Shown here: positions 27,037 through 36,310 of the stretch, one piece after another
How positions within the stretch are numbered: position 1 is the first letter of the stretch
How the letters are laid out: each line of letters starts with the position of its first letter
Source: Bacteroidia bacterium
GTDB taxonomy: Bacteria > Bacteroidota > Bacteroidia > Cytophagales > Cyclobacteriaceae
Assembly (NCBI GenBank): GCA_030432655.1
Contig: JAUILA010000014.1
Coordinates: forward strand, 1-64,000
Length of the DNA stretch: 64,000 nt
Direction: 5' to 3'
Notes under the pieces: generated by a model
The model's input: only the letters and a program-made list of their open reading frames with translations
What the model was told of the DNA's origin: nothing
Databases searched by the model: none
Made by a program: the position numbers and the translations under genes

Positions 27037-27273
27037 ATGGCACGCAAAAAGAAAAAAGACGATAAAGAAAAGAAGGAGAAAAGCCCGAAGGTGAACAAAG
27101 AGCTGGAAGGATTCGATATTCGTATCGATTCATTCGGAGAAATAAGGTCAACGTTCAACATCGATAAGATCAACGAGTTCCTGAACAAAAATGTCGAGGA
27201 CAAAAAACTTCTCGAGCGAAAAGACTACGACGATATTACATCCAAGGGAAAATTTAAAGACGAAGAAGAATGA
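27037..27273 (+). CDS. Small conserved protein of unknown function
   Basis: 78 residues. Lys/Glu-rich N-terminus ([12 protein letters not shown]) then a conserved-looking core with [14 protein letters not shown] and [18 protein letters not shown] recall similar small proteins near gltX in related bacteria but cannot name a family. No membrane segment. It starts 11 bases after gltX and overlaps the next gene by 4 bases (ATGA). Confidence 0.7.
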   Translation: MARKKKKDDKEKKEKSPKVNKELEGFDIRIDSFGEIRSTFNIDKINEFLNKNVEDKKLLERKDYDDITSKGKFKDEEE

Positions 27274-28040
27274 GATCACATGAAATAGATTATAAAATCC
27301 TCGGTGATGATATTCAGATAGTCGAAGTGGAGCTCGACCCGGGGGAGACCGTTATAGCAGAGGCCGGTGCCATGCTTTACATGGAAGACGGTATCACGTT
27401 TGAAACAAAACTGGGAGATGGTTCCCAGCCGGACAAAGGCCTCTTTGGCAAAATTCTCTCTGCCGGCACCAGGGTTTTGACAGGAGAATCCCTGTTCATG
27501 ACCCATTTTACAAACCACGGTCACCGTAAGGCCCGGCTGGCTTTTTCAGCTCCTTATCCGGGTACCATAATTCCGATTGATCTGGCAACTTCATTAAATA
27601 ATGAGCTCATCGTACAAAAGGATGGGTTTCTTTGTGCCGCACTGGGTACCGAACTGAGTATTACATTCAATAAGCGTATCGGAAGCGGCCTCGTTGGCGG
27701 TGAGGGATTTATTCTCCAGCGGCTAAGGGGTGACGGACGGGCATTCGTACATGCCGGCGGAACAGTAATAGAAAAAACACTTAACAACGAGAGTCTCAGA
27801 ATAGATACCGGATGTGTGGTTGCCTTTGAATCTTCACTCGATTTTGACGTCAGCCGCGCCGGCGGCCTCCGTTCAATGATATTCGGGGGAGAAGGTATTT
27901 TCCTGGCCACGATGACAGGAACTGGCAAGGTATGGCTGCAGTCAATGCCTATCCGCAAACTTGTGCAGGCACTTGCTCCTTACGGCAAAAACCGCGGGAA
28001 AGAAGCGGGTTCCATTTTAGGCGATTTCCTGGAATCCTGA
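27270..28040 (+). CDS. AIM24/TIGR00266-family protein
   Basis: 256 residues of beta-rich sequence with the family features [19 protein letters not shown], the Gly-rich middle ([17 protein letters not shown]), [14 protein letters not shown] and [15 protein letters not shown]. Members occur across bacteria and, as AIM24, in mitochondria; biochemical activity is unknown. Coupled to the preceding small gene by a 4-base ATGA overlap. A 6-bp GC hairpin (28042-28056) follows the stop but has no T-run. Confidence 0.9.
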   Translation: MRSHEIDYKILGDDIQIVEVELDPGETVIAEAGAMLYMEDGITFETKLGDGSQPDKGLFGKILSAGTRVLTGESLFMTHFTNHGHRKARLAFSAPYPGTIIPIDLATSLNNELIVQKDGFLCAALGTELSITFNKRIGSGLVGGEGFILQRLRGDGRAFVHAGGTVIEKTLNNESLRIDTGCVVAFESSLDFDVSRAGGLRSMIFGGEGIFLATMTGTGKVWLQSMPIRKLVQALAPYGKNRGKEAGSILGDFLES

Positions 28041-28111
28041 AGTCCGGGAACCGGACATATAACTATTCCTCCATTTAAGCCACTCAGGCACGTAAAATGA
28101 CCTGAATACAT

Positions 28112-28119
28112 TATGTTTG
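28112..28119 (+). promoter_or_regulatory. -7 box for batD; decides its start
   Basis: TATGTTTG fits TAnnTTTG. The in-frame ATG at 28113 lies inside this box, so translation must begin at the next ATG (28134), which directly opens the signal peptide. Confidence 0.5.
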
Positions 28120-28133
28120 TAAATACTACCAAC

Positions 28134-29582
28134 ATGAAGGGAAGACTGTTTATATTGTTATTACTTCTTACCGGACTCACCGGAATGCAGCTCCGTGCTC
28201 AGGAAGTTTCTGTAAAGCTGGGCCCCCAGGAGATCGGTATTAATCAGATCTGGACCATTACAGTATCTGTTAAAAATGACCAGCTGAAGGATTACAGTGA
28301 TTTCCCGGAGGTTGAGGGCATGCGCAAGGCGGGCACATCCTCCGCTTCAAATACCCAGATCATCAATGGTCAGGTTTCCTCTACCCAGAGCATAACCATG
28401 TCGTACAGTCCGCAATCCGAAGGAACCTTTACGCTGCCCCCTTTTACCATGACTGTGAACGGAAAGGAAATCTCTTCCCCTGGCATATCGGTTAAGGTGG
28501 GTGCGGCCGTTCAGCAGCAAAGACGGGACCCGTTCAGAAATCTGTTTGACCGTGACGATGTGGATGACTTCTTCGGCGATGATGAGCCCGCGGATTTCGT
28601 GGACATCAAAGAAGACGCTTTCCTGGCCCTGACTACGGATAAAGACCAGGTTTATGCCGGAGAAGGTTTCACCACAACCTTGTCCTTTTATGTGGCAGAT
28701 AATAATCGTGCGCCCCTCGAATTCTATGACCTTGGTAAACAACTCGGGGAGATCATGAAGAAACTCAGGCCGGAGAATTGCTGGGAGGAGAACTTTAATA
28801 TTGAGAATATTTACGGCGAACGAGTAACTATCCAGGGAAAGGGTTACACACAATATAAGATCTACCAGGGTGTGTTTTTCCCTCTGAATGATGAGGATGT
28901 GGTTTTCCCATCCGTACCACTCAAAATGATCAAATATAAAGTGGCGCGTAACCCAAGTTTCTTCGGGCAGAACCGGCAGGAAGATTTCAAGAATTTTTAC
29001 ACCAAACCAAAAACTGTTCGCGTCAATCCGCTTCCCCAGCATCCGTTAAAAGACGTGGTCGCTGTAGGCGATTACCGGTTAAACGAAAGCATTAGCAGTA
29101 ATACACTGGAAACAGGGCAAAGCTTTACCTATGAGTTCAATATTTTTGGCCAGGGTAATATTTCAGCGATAAACGCACCACAGGCAACTTCTACCGGTGA
29201 TTTTGAATTCTATGATCCGAATGTTCAGCAAAATGTAAACCGCCGCAATAGCCGCGTTAGCGGGTCAAAGTCTTTCAGATATTATGGTATCCCCAATGAA
29301 CCGGGAGAATATGAGATGGGAGACTATTTTCAATGGGTCTTTTTTAATCCTGAGGAAGAAAAATACGACACGCTTCGTTCGCGTGCCAGGGTGACGGTTG
29401 AAGGAGAAAGCCGGAAAAATGAAAATATCCTCGCCAGCGACCTGGGGTCATTCTACGACCAGGTTGAATTTGAAAAGAATAAGCTGACATCCGTTGCCGA
29501 AGTAGAATGGATGAAGATCTTTGCCAACCTGTCTATTTTAGTTATGTTAGGGGCTTCAGCATATATTGTATTCAAAAATTAA
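28134..29582 (+). CDS. batD: BatD-family protein
   Basis: 482 residues. MKGRLFILLLLLTGLTGMQLRAQ is a Sec signal peptide; the body consists of Ig-like beta domains (VSVKLGPQEIGINQIWTITVSV; DKDQVYAGEGFTTTLSFYV) typical of BatD, and a C-terminal membrane helix (FANLSILVMLGASAYIVF) anchors it. In Bacteroides, Bat proteins are linked to aerotolerance and cell-envelope stress. Here no batA, batB, batC or batE lies alongside; the only MoxR/DUF58-type genes are tens of kb away. The next gene, aroC, starts 6 bases after the stop. Confidence 0.87.
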   Translation: MKGRLFILLLLLTGLTGMQLRAQEVSVKLGPQEIGINQIWTITVSVKNDQLKDYSDFPEVEGMRKAGTSSASNTQIINGQVSSTQSITMSYSPQSEGTFTLPPFTMTVNGKEISSPGISVKVGAAVQQQRRDPFRNLFDRDDVDDFFGDDEPADFVDIKEDAFLALTTDKDQVYAGEGFTTTLSFYVADNNRAPLEFYDLGKQLGEIMKKLRPENCWEENFNIENIYGERVTIQGKGYTQYKIYQGVFFPLNDEDVVFPSVPLKMIKYKVARNPSFFGQNRQEDFKNFYTKPKTVRVNPLPQHPLKDVVAVGDYRLNESISSNTLETGQSFTYEFNIFGQGNISAINAPQATSTGDFEFYDPNVQQNVNRRNSRVSGSKSFRYYGIPNEPGEYEMGDYFQWVFFNPEEEKYDTLRSRARVTVEGESRKNENILASDLGSFYDQVEFEKNKLTSVAEVEWMKIFANLSILVMLGASAYIVFKN

Positions 29583-29588
29583 CCTACA

Positions 29589-30677
29589 TTGAGCAATTCC
29601 TTTGGCAGGCTATTCAGAATTACCACATTCGGCGAATCACACGGAGCGGGTATTGGCGTGATCATTGACGGCTGTCCGGCCGGTATCCCGGTAAGTGAAG
29701 AAGAAATTGCCGCCGATCTGGCCCGACGCAAACCAGGCCAGTCAAAAATTACCACACAGCGGAAAGAAGATGATGCCGCTGAGATTCTCAGCGGAGTATT
29801 TGAAGGGCAGACAACCGGTACGCCAATCGGGATGTTCATCCGAAATACAAATGCCCGAAGCAAGGATTATTCACATATAGCAGATAAATACCGCCCATCC
29901 CATGCTGACTTTACTTACCAGGAAAAATACGGCGTCAGGGATTACCGGGGCGGCGGTCGCAGTTCGGCTCGGGAGACCGCTGCCAGGGTAGCCGCCGGGG
30001 CTGTCGCCAAAGCAATGCTCAGAAAGCTTGGAATATCCGTGTCAGCCTTCGTTTCACAGGTGGGCGATATATCGTCTCCACCCTACAATGAACTGGACCT
30101 GAGCAAAACAGAAGAAAATATCGTCCGCTGTCCGGATCCGGCTACTGCCGAAAAAATGATTGACCTGATTGATTCCGTACGGAAAGACAGGGATACGATC
30201 GGCGGACAAGTTACAGGGGTGATCCGGGGCGTTCCGGCAGGACTGGGCGAACCAGTATTTAATAAGTTGCATGCTACCATGGGAGCGGCTATGCTGAGCA
30301 TTAATGCGGTGAAAGGTTTCGAATACGGGAGCGGATTTGAAGGGATGCGTATGCGCGGCTCTGAACACAATGACGAATTCATCCGGGAGGAAGGAAAAGT
30401 CAGGACAAAAACGAATCATTCCGGTGGGGTGCAGGGAGGTATTTCAAACGGAGAAGACATCTATTTTAATGTAGCTTTCAAACCTGTGGCCACGATCATG
30501 AAAGATCAGGATTCCCTTAACGAAAAGGGTGAAAAAGTAGTGGTCAGCGGAAAGGGCAGACACGATCCGTGCGTGGTACCACGCGCAGTTCCGATAGTGG
30601 AAGCCATGGCGGCACTTGTCATTGCTGATTTCTATCTGTTAAGTAAAACCAGTCGAATCGATCCAACTATTGATTAG
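29589..30677 (+). CDS. aroC: Chorismate synthase
   Basis: Last step of the shikimate pathway, using reduced [23 protein letters not shown] begins the protein, RPGHAD-equivalent [29 protein letters not shown] and the late [20 protein letters not shown] are all present. 362 residues, normal. The start is TTG: batD ends in the same frame just 6 bases upstream, leaving no other codon. The 3' end is one base from the symporter start. Confidence 0.96.
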   Translation: MSNSFGRLFRITTFGESHGAGIGVIIDGCPAGIPVSEEEIAADLARRKPGQSKITTQRKEDDAAEILSGVFEGQTTGTPIGMFIRNTNARSKDYSHIADKYRPSHADFTYQEKYGVRDYRGGGRSSARETAARVAAGAVAKAMLRKLGISVSAFVSQVGDISSPPYNELDLSKTEENIVRCPDPATAEKMIDLIDSVRKDRDTIGGQVTGVIRGVPAGLGEPVFNKLHATMGAAMLSINAVKGFEYGSGFEGMRMRGSEHNDEFIREEGKVRTKTNHSGGVQGGISNGEDIYFNVAFKPVATIMKDQDSLNEKGEKVVVSGKGRHDPCVVPRAVPIVEAMAALVIADFYLLSKTSRIDPTID

Positions 30678-30678
30678 T

Positions 30679-32100
30679 ATGAAGAAAAAATTACCATTGC
30701 ATGTTAAGATCATCATTGGACTGATTCTGGGTATCGCCTGGGCATTTCTTTCGAGCTATATTGGGTGGAACTCCTTTACCATTAACTGGATCGATCCTTT
30801 CGGACAGATATTTATACGACTGCTGAAGTTCATCGCGGTCCCACTGGTCCTCTTCTCGATTATCAGCGGTGTTTCCGGACTAAGCGATATCAGCAAGCTG
30901 GGGCGAATGGGACTAAAAACGCTCCTTGTCTACCTGGTCACCACCGTGACGGCCGTTACTGTCGGATTGCTTCTGGTGAATTTTTTCAAACCCGGAACCT
31001 TTATTGATGAACAGCAACGGGTAAAAAACCGGATTGAATACGAACAATGGGTGACCCAAACCACAGGCGTGGGAGTTAAGGATGGAGTCAGTTATCTGAC
31101 CGACCCTGCTTACAGGGATGTCGTTGAAGAAGTAACGAGTCCCGAAGCCCTCGAAAGGATGCAGCAGGAACGTGAACAAATGATCGGATCTCAGCTGCAG
31201 ACGGCTGAACAATCAAAAGAAACCCCTCCGCTTCAGTTTCTGGTGGATATGGTCCCGGAGAATATTATCCTTTCCATCTCGGATAACGGTTTGATGCTGC
31301 AGGTCATATTCTTTGCCATTTTCTTTGGGATCACGCTGATAATGGTTCCGAAAAAACACAGTCAGCCCGTAATTGACTTCGTAAATGGGATCAATGAGGT
31401 GTTTCTTAAAATGGTGGACCTTGTCATGAAAGCCGCTCCGTTTTTTGTCTTCGCGCTCCTGGCAGGGGTAATCGCTAAAATGGCAAACACCCCGGCAGAA
31501 GTATTTGAAATTTTCAAAAGCCTGGGATCCTATTCAGTGACCGTGGCGGTTGGACTCCTTTTCATGATTTTCATTTTTTACCCGCTCATTATTACAGCCT
31601 TTGTAAGAAAACTGTCCTATAAAAAATTCTTTAAAAGTATGAGCCCCGCACAGTTCCTGGCCTTTTCTACCAGCTCCAGCGCCGCTACGCTGCCGGTTAC
31701 CATGGAATGTGTCGAGGAGAATATCGGGGTTTCCAAGAATGTTACGAGTTTCGTATTACCAATAGGTGCTACGGTGAACATGGACGGCACAAGCCTCTAC
31801 CAGGCAGTGGCTGTCATTTTTCTGGCACAGCTGCATCTGGTTGATCTTACGCTGGGACAACAACTGACAATCGTCCTCACCGCAACCCTGGCATCTATCG
31901 GATCGGCGGCGGTTCCAAGTGCCGGACTCGTTATGCTGATAATTGTACTTCAGTCAGTCGGCTTGAACCCTGCCTGGATTGCGATCATATTCCCCGTGGA
32001 CCGAATCCTTGACATGCTAAGAACAGTCGTGAACGTTACAGGGGACGCCACCGTTTCAACCCTGATCGCTAAATCGGAAGGCGAACTGCTTAAATCCTGA
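30679..32100 (+). CDS. Dicarboxylate/amino acid:cation symporter (DAACS family)
   Basis: 473 residues with about eight helices plus re-entrant loops. The family's Ser-rich motif AFSTSSSAATLPVT (about residue 330), GATVNMDGTSLYQ and ASIGSAAVPSAGLVML, DRILDMLRTVVNVTGDA are all present, indicating uptake of glutamate, aspartate or C4-dicarboxylates with Na+ or H+. An extended soluble loop (about residues 110-190, rich in Glu and Gln) sits between early helices. Start ATG at 30679 begins right after the aroC stop; an upstream TTG is less likely. Substrate unknown. Confidence 0.9.
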   Translation: MKKKLPLHVKIIIGLILGIAWAFLSSYIGWNSFTINWIDPFGQIFIRLLKFIAVPLVLFSIISGVSGLSDISKLGRMGLKTLLVYLVTTVTAVTVGLLLVNFFKPGTFIDEQQRVKNRIEYEQWVTQTTGVGVKDGVSYLTDPAYRDVVEEVTSPEALERMQQEREQMIGSQLQTAEQSKETPPLQFLVDMVPENIILSISDNGLMLQVIFFAIFFGITLIMVPKKHSQPVIDFVNGINEVFLKMVDLVMKAAPFFVFALLAGVIAKMANTPAEVFEIFKSLGSYSVTVAVGLLFMIFIFYPLIITAFVRKLSYKKFFKSMSPAQFLAFSTSSSAATLPVTMECVEENIGVSKNVTSFVLPIGATVNMDGTSLYQAVAVIFLAQLHLVDLTLGQQLTIVLTATLASIGSAAVPSAGLVMLIIVLQSVGLNPAWIAIIFPVDRILDMLRTVVNVTGDATVSTLIAKSEGELLKS

Positions 32101-32139
32101 AAACGGGGAACCAAATGTGGTGGTCATTGTTTCTTTTGG

Positions 32140-32147
32140 TAAATTTG
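32140..32147 (+). promoter_or_regulatory. -7 box for the Nfu-type gene
   Basis: TAAATTTG fits TAnnTTTG but ends only 4 bases before the first ATG (32152). A transcript from here would be leaderless for that ATG or would use ATG 32167. Confidence 0.45.
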
Positions 32148-32151
32148 CCGT

Positions 32152-32739
32152 ATGGAAACGAAGAAGATGACCAATGACCGCGTAGTTAACCTCTACATGG
32201 AGGCTAACCCCAATCCACAATCCATGAAATTTGTTGTGAATTTCATGTTGCTTCCTGACGGAGTCTCCTACGACTTTCCTGATATGGAATCGGCAGAGAT
32301 CTCTCCGCTGGCCAAGGAATTATTCAAGCTGGATTATGTTCGTCGGGTATTTTTCATGAGCAACTTTGTAACCATCACCAAGGATGAAAACATTCTTTGG
32401 GAAGAAATTCAAAATCCGCTCAAAGAATTGATCCGGGGATACCTGGAAACTGGTCAGCCATTACTGAATGAGGAACCTGTTCAGGAGCTCTATGATGAAA
32501 ACGATTCGGAAATTGTTAAGAAGATAAAGGGTATACTGGATGAATACATTCGTCCGGCAGTAGAAATGGACGGTGGAGCGATTGCTTTTCATAAATACGA
32601 AGAAGGCAAAGTGACTGTGCTTCTCCAGGGATCTTGCTCCGGGTGTCCTTCATCAACCGTCACCCTGAAGGCAGGAATAGAAAACCTGCTAAAACGAATG
32701 CTTCCTGAAATCCATACCGTGGAAGCAGAGGACGCCTGA
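32152..32739 (+). CDS. NifU/Nfu-type Fe-S scaffold protein
   Basis: Up to 195 residues. The N-terminal Nfu_N domain shows YMEANPNPQSMKFVVN and the C-terminal NifU-like domain EMDGGAIAFHKY followed by GSCSGCPSSTVTLKAGIENLL, whose CxxC binds a bridging Fe-S cluster between subunits. It delivers clusters to target enzymes. Start uncertain: ATG 32152 is immediately downstream of a -7 box, ATG 32167 gives 190 residues beginning MTNDRVVN. An 8-bp hairpin (32735-32757) spans the stop codon. Confidence 0.92.
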   Translation: METKKMTNDRVVNLYMEANPNPQSMKFVVNFMLLPDGVSYDFPDMESAEISPLAKELFKLDYVRRVFFMSNFVTITKDENILWEEIQNPLKELIRGYLETGQPLLNEEPVQELYDENDSEIVKKIKGILDEYIRPAVEMDGGAIAFHKYEEGKVTVLLQGSCSGCPSSTVTLKAGIENLLKRMLPEIHTVEAEDA

Positions 32740-32757
32740 AAAAGTTAAATTTTCAGG
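32735..32757. other. 8-bp inverted repeat across the nfu stop codon
   Basis: CCTGAAAA and TTTTCAGG pair perfectly around a 7-base loop; the TGA stop is inside the left arm. No T-run follows on the + strand, so it is at best a weak terminator or 3'-end stabiliser. Confidence 0.4.
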
Positions 32758-32877
32758 AGAATATGACATCCGTATTACTTTAGCGCAAATCACACAAAGC
32801 GCGGTTGTAAACCAATGCACCCCGTGCTATATTGTGATCCATATTTTTTAATTACATCGCGCTAAATACATTTTTTG

Positions 32878-35382
32878 ATGTCTGTTAACCATACTATCCG
32901 GGAAGAGGAGTTGCTGCCCTTTCATGACAAGGTATATGAATCGGCCGATAAACTGGCCACCTATTTCATTCTTGGATATTTCATATTTGGATTTCTGATT
33001 GCCCCGATTTATAACAGCTGGTGGCTGGCTGCAATCATGGGCACGTTTTCCATCGGTACCTATTTTGCCACAAGGTACTATGCCGGCGGTACCAGCTTTT
33101 TCAGAATGGTCACATCCTTGTTGTTCTGGAATTTCCCTCTTCAGTTCCTGCTGCAAATGCATGGGAGCTATATCATGATGTTCTTCTATTTCGTCAGTCT
33201 GACAGTTTTACTGTTCTACGAAAGCCGCTGGGTATTGATCCCTACCATTGCCTATGCATTTTTCTCCTTCATCTTTCTGTTTTTCCTGAAAGAGGATGTA
33301 ATGAGCATGGGAATCAACCTTGAACAAATTGAATCCCTGGGCCTGGGATCCGGGTTACACCTGGGTATCATGGCCTTGTATGCCGGGTTATGTATACTTT
33401 GGGCTAATATACAAAGAGACCAAACAAGGGAATCCGCCATTTCTTACCTGCAAATGAATGAACAGGTGGCCCTGATGGAAGTAAACATACAATTCGCCAA
33501 TACAATCTCCAAAGGAGACCTTGCCGCCGACTATCCCAATGAAGCTCCGGATAAACTTGGTAATTCCCTGATGGAAATGCAGTCAAGCCTCCGGGATGCC
33601 TCGCAACGGGAGAAGAAAGAGAAATTTGTCAATGTCGGTCTCGCATCCATCAGTGAAATCCTCAGGAATCATGTGGAAGATCTGGATGAACTCAGTGATA
33701 AAGTAATCGAGAAACTGGTCAGCTATATGAAAGCCAATCAGGGCGGACTATTTATCCTGGAAGAGGACCACGATAATAATCCTGTAATAACCCTGAAAGC
33801 CTGCCGGGCCTATGACCGGAAAAAATTCATGGAGAGAACGATTGCACTGGGAGAAGGATTGATCGGACAGATAGCACTGGAGAAAGAAACACTGGTGATG
33901 ACAGAAATTCCCGAAGGATATCTCAATATTACTTCGGGGCTTGGTATATCCAGTCCGTCCAGCTTGCTGATCGTTCCCCTTAAGTCTAACGAGGAAGTGG
34001 TCGGGCTTATCGAAATGGCTTCCTTCAAGGAGTTTGATGATACGGATATTGAATTCCTCGAAAAAGTCGGGGAAAGTATCGCATCTACCATTCTTTCTGC
34101 AAAAACCAATCAAAAAACCAAGGAGCTCCTTGAGTCATCCCGCCAGATGACAGAGGAACTGCACGCGCAGGAAGAGGAAATGCGCCAGAATATGGAAGAA
34201 ATGCAGGCTACACAGGAGGAAATGGCCCGCACCCAGAAAGAACTTGCTGAAAAGGAAGCAAACCTGAAGGCGCTCATCAATAACACGGATGACAGCATCA
34301 TCACCATTGACAGAAACTACAGGATTCTCGTCATGAACGACGTAGTTAAAAGACGCTACAAAGGCACTCAGTACGAAGGTATGGGAGAAGGTTCCAATGC
34401 ACTGGAAATGCTGGGAGATGTTTCAGAGGAATGGAAAGGGTATTACGACCAGGTCATGGACAATGGAGAACGTCTCACATTCGTTCTGGAAAGTTCGGTT
34501 CAGAACGAACAAATGTGGCGTGAGTACTTCCTCAACCCTATTTATGCGGAAAACGGCCATATCATTGGATGCTCAGTATTCTCCAGGGATATAACAGACA
34601 AAATGAAGGCACAGCAGGAACTTGCTCATGAAAGAAGCCTGTTCAAAACGCTGTTGGACATGATCCCGGATCAGCTTTACTATAAAGACCTGTCGAGCAA
34701 GTTTATCAAGATCTCTAAATCCATGTTGAAGTCATTTAAGGTAGATGACGAAAACGAAATTATCGGCAAGTCTGACTTTGATTTCTTCGATAAGGAACAC
34801 GCGCAGCTGGCTTATGATAACGAGAAGCAAATAATGGATACAGGAGAAGCGATGGTTGGGAATATTGAGCGCGAAGTCCATAAAGACGGGTCAATAACCT
34901 GGGCTGAAACTACAAAAATGCCACTCTATGATGAGAATGGTGAAATTGTAGGAACCTTTGGAATGACAAAGAATATTACCCATTCCAAGCAAATGGAACA
35001 GGAGGCCATTTATAACAGCAATATTCTGCGGTCAATGGTTGACAATACCCCGGATGCCGTCTTCACTTTTGATCAGGACTACCGGATTGTGGTGGCGAAC
35101 GAACTTAGCCGGAAACAATTTGTAAATGCTGGGATCAAGCCGGACACCGGAAGCAAGCTGCCTGCAGTTAATGGGTGGAAGGCATATTATGATAAAGCCC
35201 TGAAGGGAGAACACTTTGAAATCAGGGAGGAGATGAAGATCAGTGGTGAAAAGAAAGTCTACCGCTACATTTTCGGACCGGTTAAAGACGAGGAGGGAGC
35301 CATTATCGGCGGAACGGTTATTTCAAGAGAATTGATCCCGGAGCTGGATGATCCCGCACCAGCCGGATCCCGAAAAAAATAA
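32878..35382 (+). CDS. Membrane-anchored GAF plus triple-PAS sensor without an output domain
   Basis: 834 residues. Roughly 1-180: five or six membrane helices; about 190-245 a helical linker; about 245-405 a GAF domain (GGLFILEEDH, ALGEGLIGQIAL, SLLIVPLKSNEEVVGLIEMA); about 405-460 a coiled coil rich in Glu, Gln and Met (EEEMRQNMEEMQATQEEMAR); then three PAS domains (about 460-580, 585-705, 710-825), each ending with a PAC-like strand such as GCSVFSRDIT or GTFGMTKNIT. The protein ends soon after the third PAS, with no His kinase, GGDEF, phosphatase or DNA-binding domain. It may signal through a partner. Start ATG at 32878 (a TTG directly precedes it). Confidence 0.85.
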   Translation: MSVNHTIREEELLPFHDKVYESADKLATYFILGYFIFGFLIAPIYNSWWLAAIMGTFSIGTYFATRYYAGGTSFFRMVTSLLFWNFPLQFLLQMHGSYIMMFFYFVSLTVLLFYESRWVLIPTIAYAFFSFIFLFFLKEDVMSMGINLEQIESLGLGSGLHLGIMALYAGLCILWANIQRDQTRESAISYLQMNEQVALMEVNIQFANTISKGDLAADYPNEAPDKLGNSLMEMQSSLRDASQREKKEKFVNVGLASISEILRNHVEDLDELSDKVIEKLVSYMKANQGGLFILEEDHDNNPVITLKACRAYDRKKFMERTIALGEGLIGQIALEKETLVMTEIPEGYLNITSGLGISSPSSLLIVPLKSNEEVVGLIEMASFKEFDDTDIEFLEKVGESIASTILSAKTNQKTKELLESSRQMTEELHAQEEEMRQNMEEMQATQEEMARTQKELAEKEANLKALINNTDDSIITIDRNYRILVMNDVVKRRYKGTQYEGMGEGSNALEMLGDVSEEWKGYYDQVMDNGERLTFVLESSVQNEQMWREYFLNPIYAENGHIIGCSVFSRDITDKMKAQQELAHERSLFKTLLDMIPDQLYYKDLSSKFIKISKSMLKSFKVDDENEIIGKSDFDFFDKEHAQLAYDNEKQIMDTGEAMVGNIEREVHKDGSITWAETTKMPLYDENGEIVGTFGMTKNITHSKQMEQEAIYNSNILRSMVDNTPDAVFTFDQDYRIVVANELSRKQFVNAGIKPDTGSKLPAVNGWKAYYDKALKGEHFEIREEMKISGEKKVYRYIFGPVKDEEGAIIGGTVISRELIPELDDPAPAGSRKK

Positions 35383-35387
35383 GTTTG

Positions 35388-35418
35388 AATAGCCGGTCAG
35401 GAACCGGCTATTTTTTTT
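35388..35418 (+). terminator. Strong intrinsic terminator of the sensor gene, embedded in the next gene's end
   Basis: Ten-base-pair stem (AATAGCCGGT / ACCGGCTATT) with a 5-base loop, followed by six more Ts. Its right half encodes the last residues (Ile-Ala-Gly-Ser) of the convergent DMT gene on the other strand. Confidence 0.9.
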
Positions 35419-36302
35419 GTCTGCCTCCGGCGTGAAGAAGAAAGATAAATTCCTGTAATAATCAGCAACAGCCCGGCATAGTGCCCGGGAAATAGTTGTT
35501 CACCGTCGATAAGGCCCCAAAACACCGCTACTACAGGTATGATGTATGTAACAGAACTCGTAAAAACAGGGGTGGTGATTTTAACCAGCTGATTGAACAG
35601 GATCAGGGCAATCGCAGTCCCAAGTATACCGAGGGCGCCGATGGCCATCAGTGAAGTTAATGCCTCCTCTTGCCCGACATGAACCAGAAACTTTGTGAAA
35701 AACAGCAAGTACACAATGGCCGCCGGCCCAACGATTAACAGCGAAATGCTGGTTATCGTCCGGCTTGTAAGATCAGGAATCATGAATTTAATGATATTCA
35801 GGTTGGCCCCGTAGAATATCGTGGCAGCAACCACCAGTAACGCGTACCAGTTAACTCCCAGGTATCCGTCGCTGCTGCCGGCAAGAAGCAGTACAACACT
35901 CCCCAACAAACCGATAAAAATTCCTGTCCAGATACGACGCGTCGTTCGTTGCTGAAAAAAGGAGAGTCCGATAAGCATGGTAAACAAAGGGGTGAGCGCA
36001 TTCAGGATCCCCGCCAACGAGCTGGGTATACGTGTCTGCGCTGCCGCAAACAAAAATGCCGGAATAAGACTGCCGGATAGCCCGACCACACCGAGCAGCA
36101 ACCAGTGCCGCCTTTTGATTTTGGACAATTTGGGCAAACTGACCGGCAGCAGGAACAACGAAGCGAATGCAATCCTCAGCGCACCCACCTCTCCAGCGCT
36201 GAACGCGACAAGGCCGTATTTAATCAGGATAAACGAACTGCCCCATATCAGTGACAGAATAAGCAGCAGTAGCCAGGCAATCGGTTTTGGCGTCTCACTC
36301 AT
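35397..36302 (-). CDS. DMT-superfamily (EamA) transporter
   Basis: 301 residues with ten predicted helices in two EamA repeats: ILSLIWGSSFILIKYGL opens the first, VVAATIFYGANLNIIK the second, and PVVAVFWGLIDGE near the end is typical. Such proteins usually export metabolites or drugs; the substrate cannot be told. It lies 8 bases downstream of dusB on the same strand and its final codons form part of a terminator for the opposite strand. Confidence 0.9.
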   Translation of the reverse strand: MSETPKPIAWLLLLILSLIWGSSFILIKYGLVAFSAGEVGALRIAFASLFLLPVSLPKLSKIKRRHWLLLGVVGLSGSLIPAFLFAAAQTRIPSSLAGILNALTPLFTMLIGLSFFQQRTTRRIWTGIFIGLLGSVVLLLAGSSDGYLGVNWYALLVVAATIFYGANLNIIKFMIPDLTSRTITSISLLIVGPAAIVYLLFFTKFLVHVGQEEALTSLMAIGALGILGTAIALILFNQLVKITTPVFTSSVTYIIPVVAVFWGLIDGEQLFPGHYAGLLLIITGIYLSSSRRRQTKKIAGS

Positions 36303-36310
36303 GAAAAAAA

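Noticed and set aside
28042-28056. GC hairpin after the AIM24-like gene as an intrinsic terminator
   Set aside because: Stem of 6 bp with a 3-base loop but no T-run on either side; kept only as a remark.
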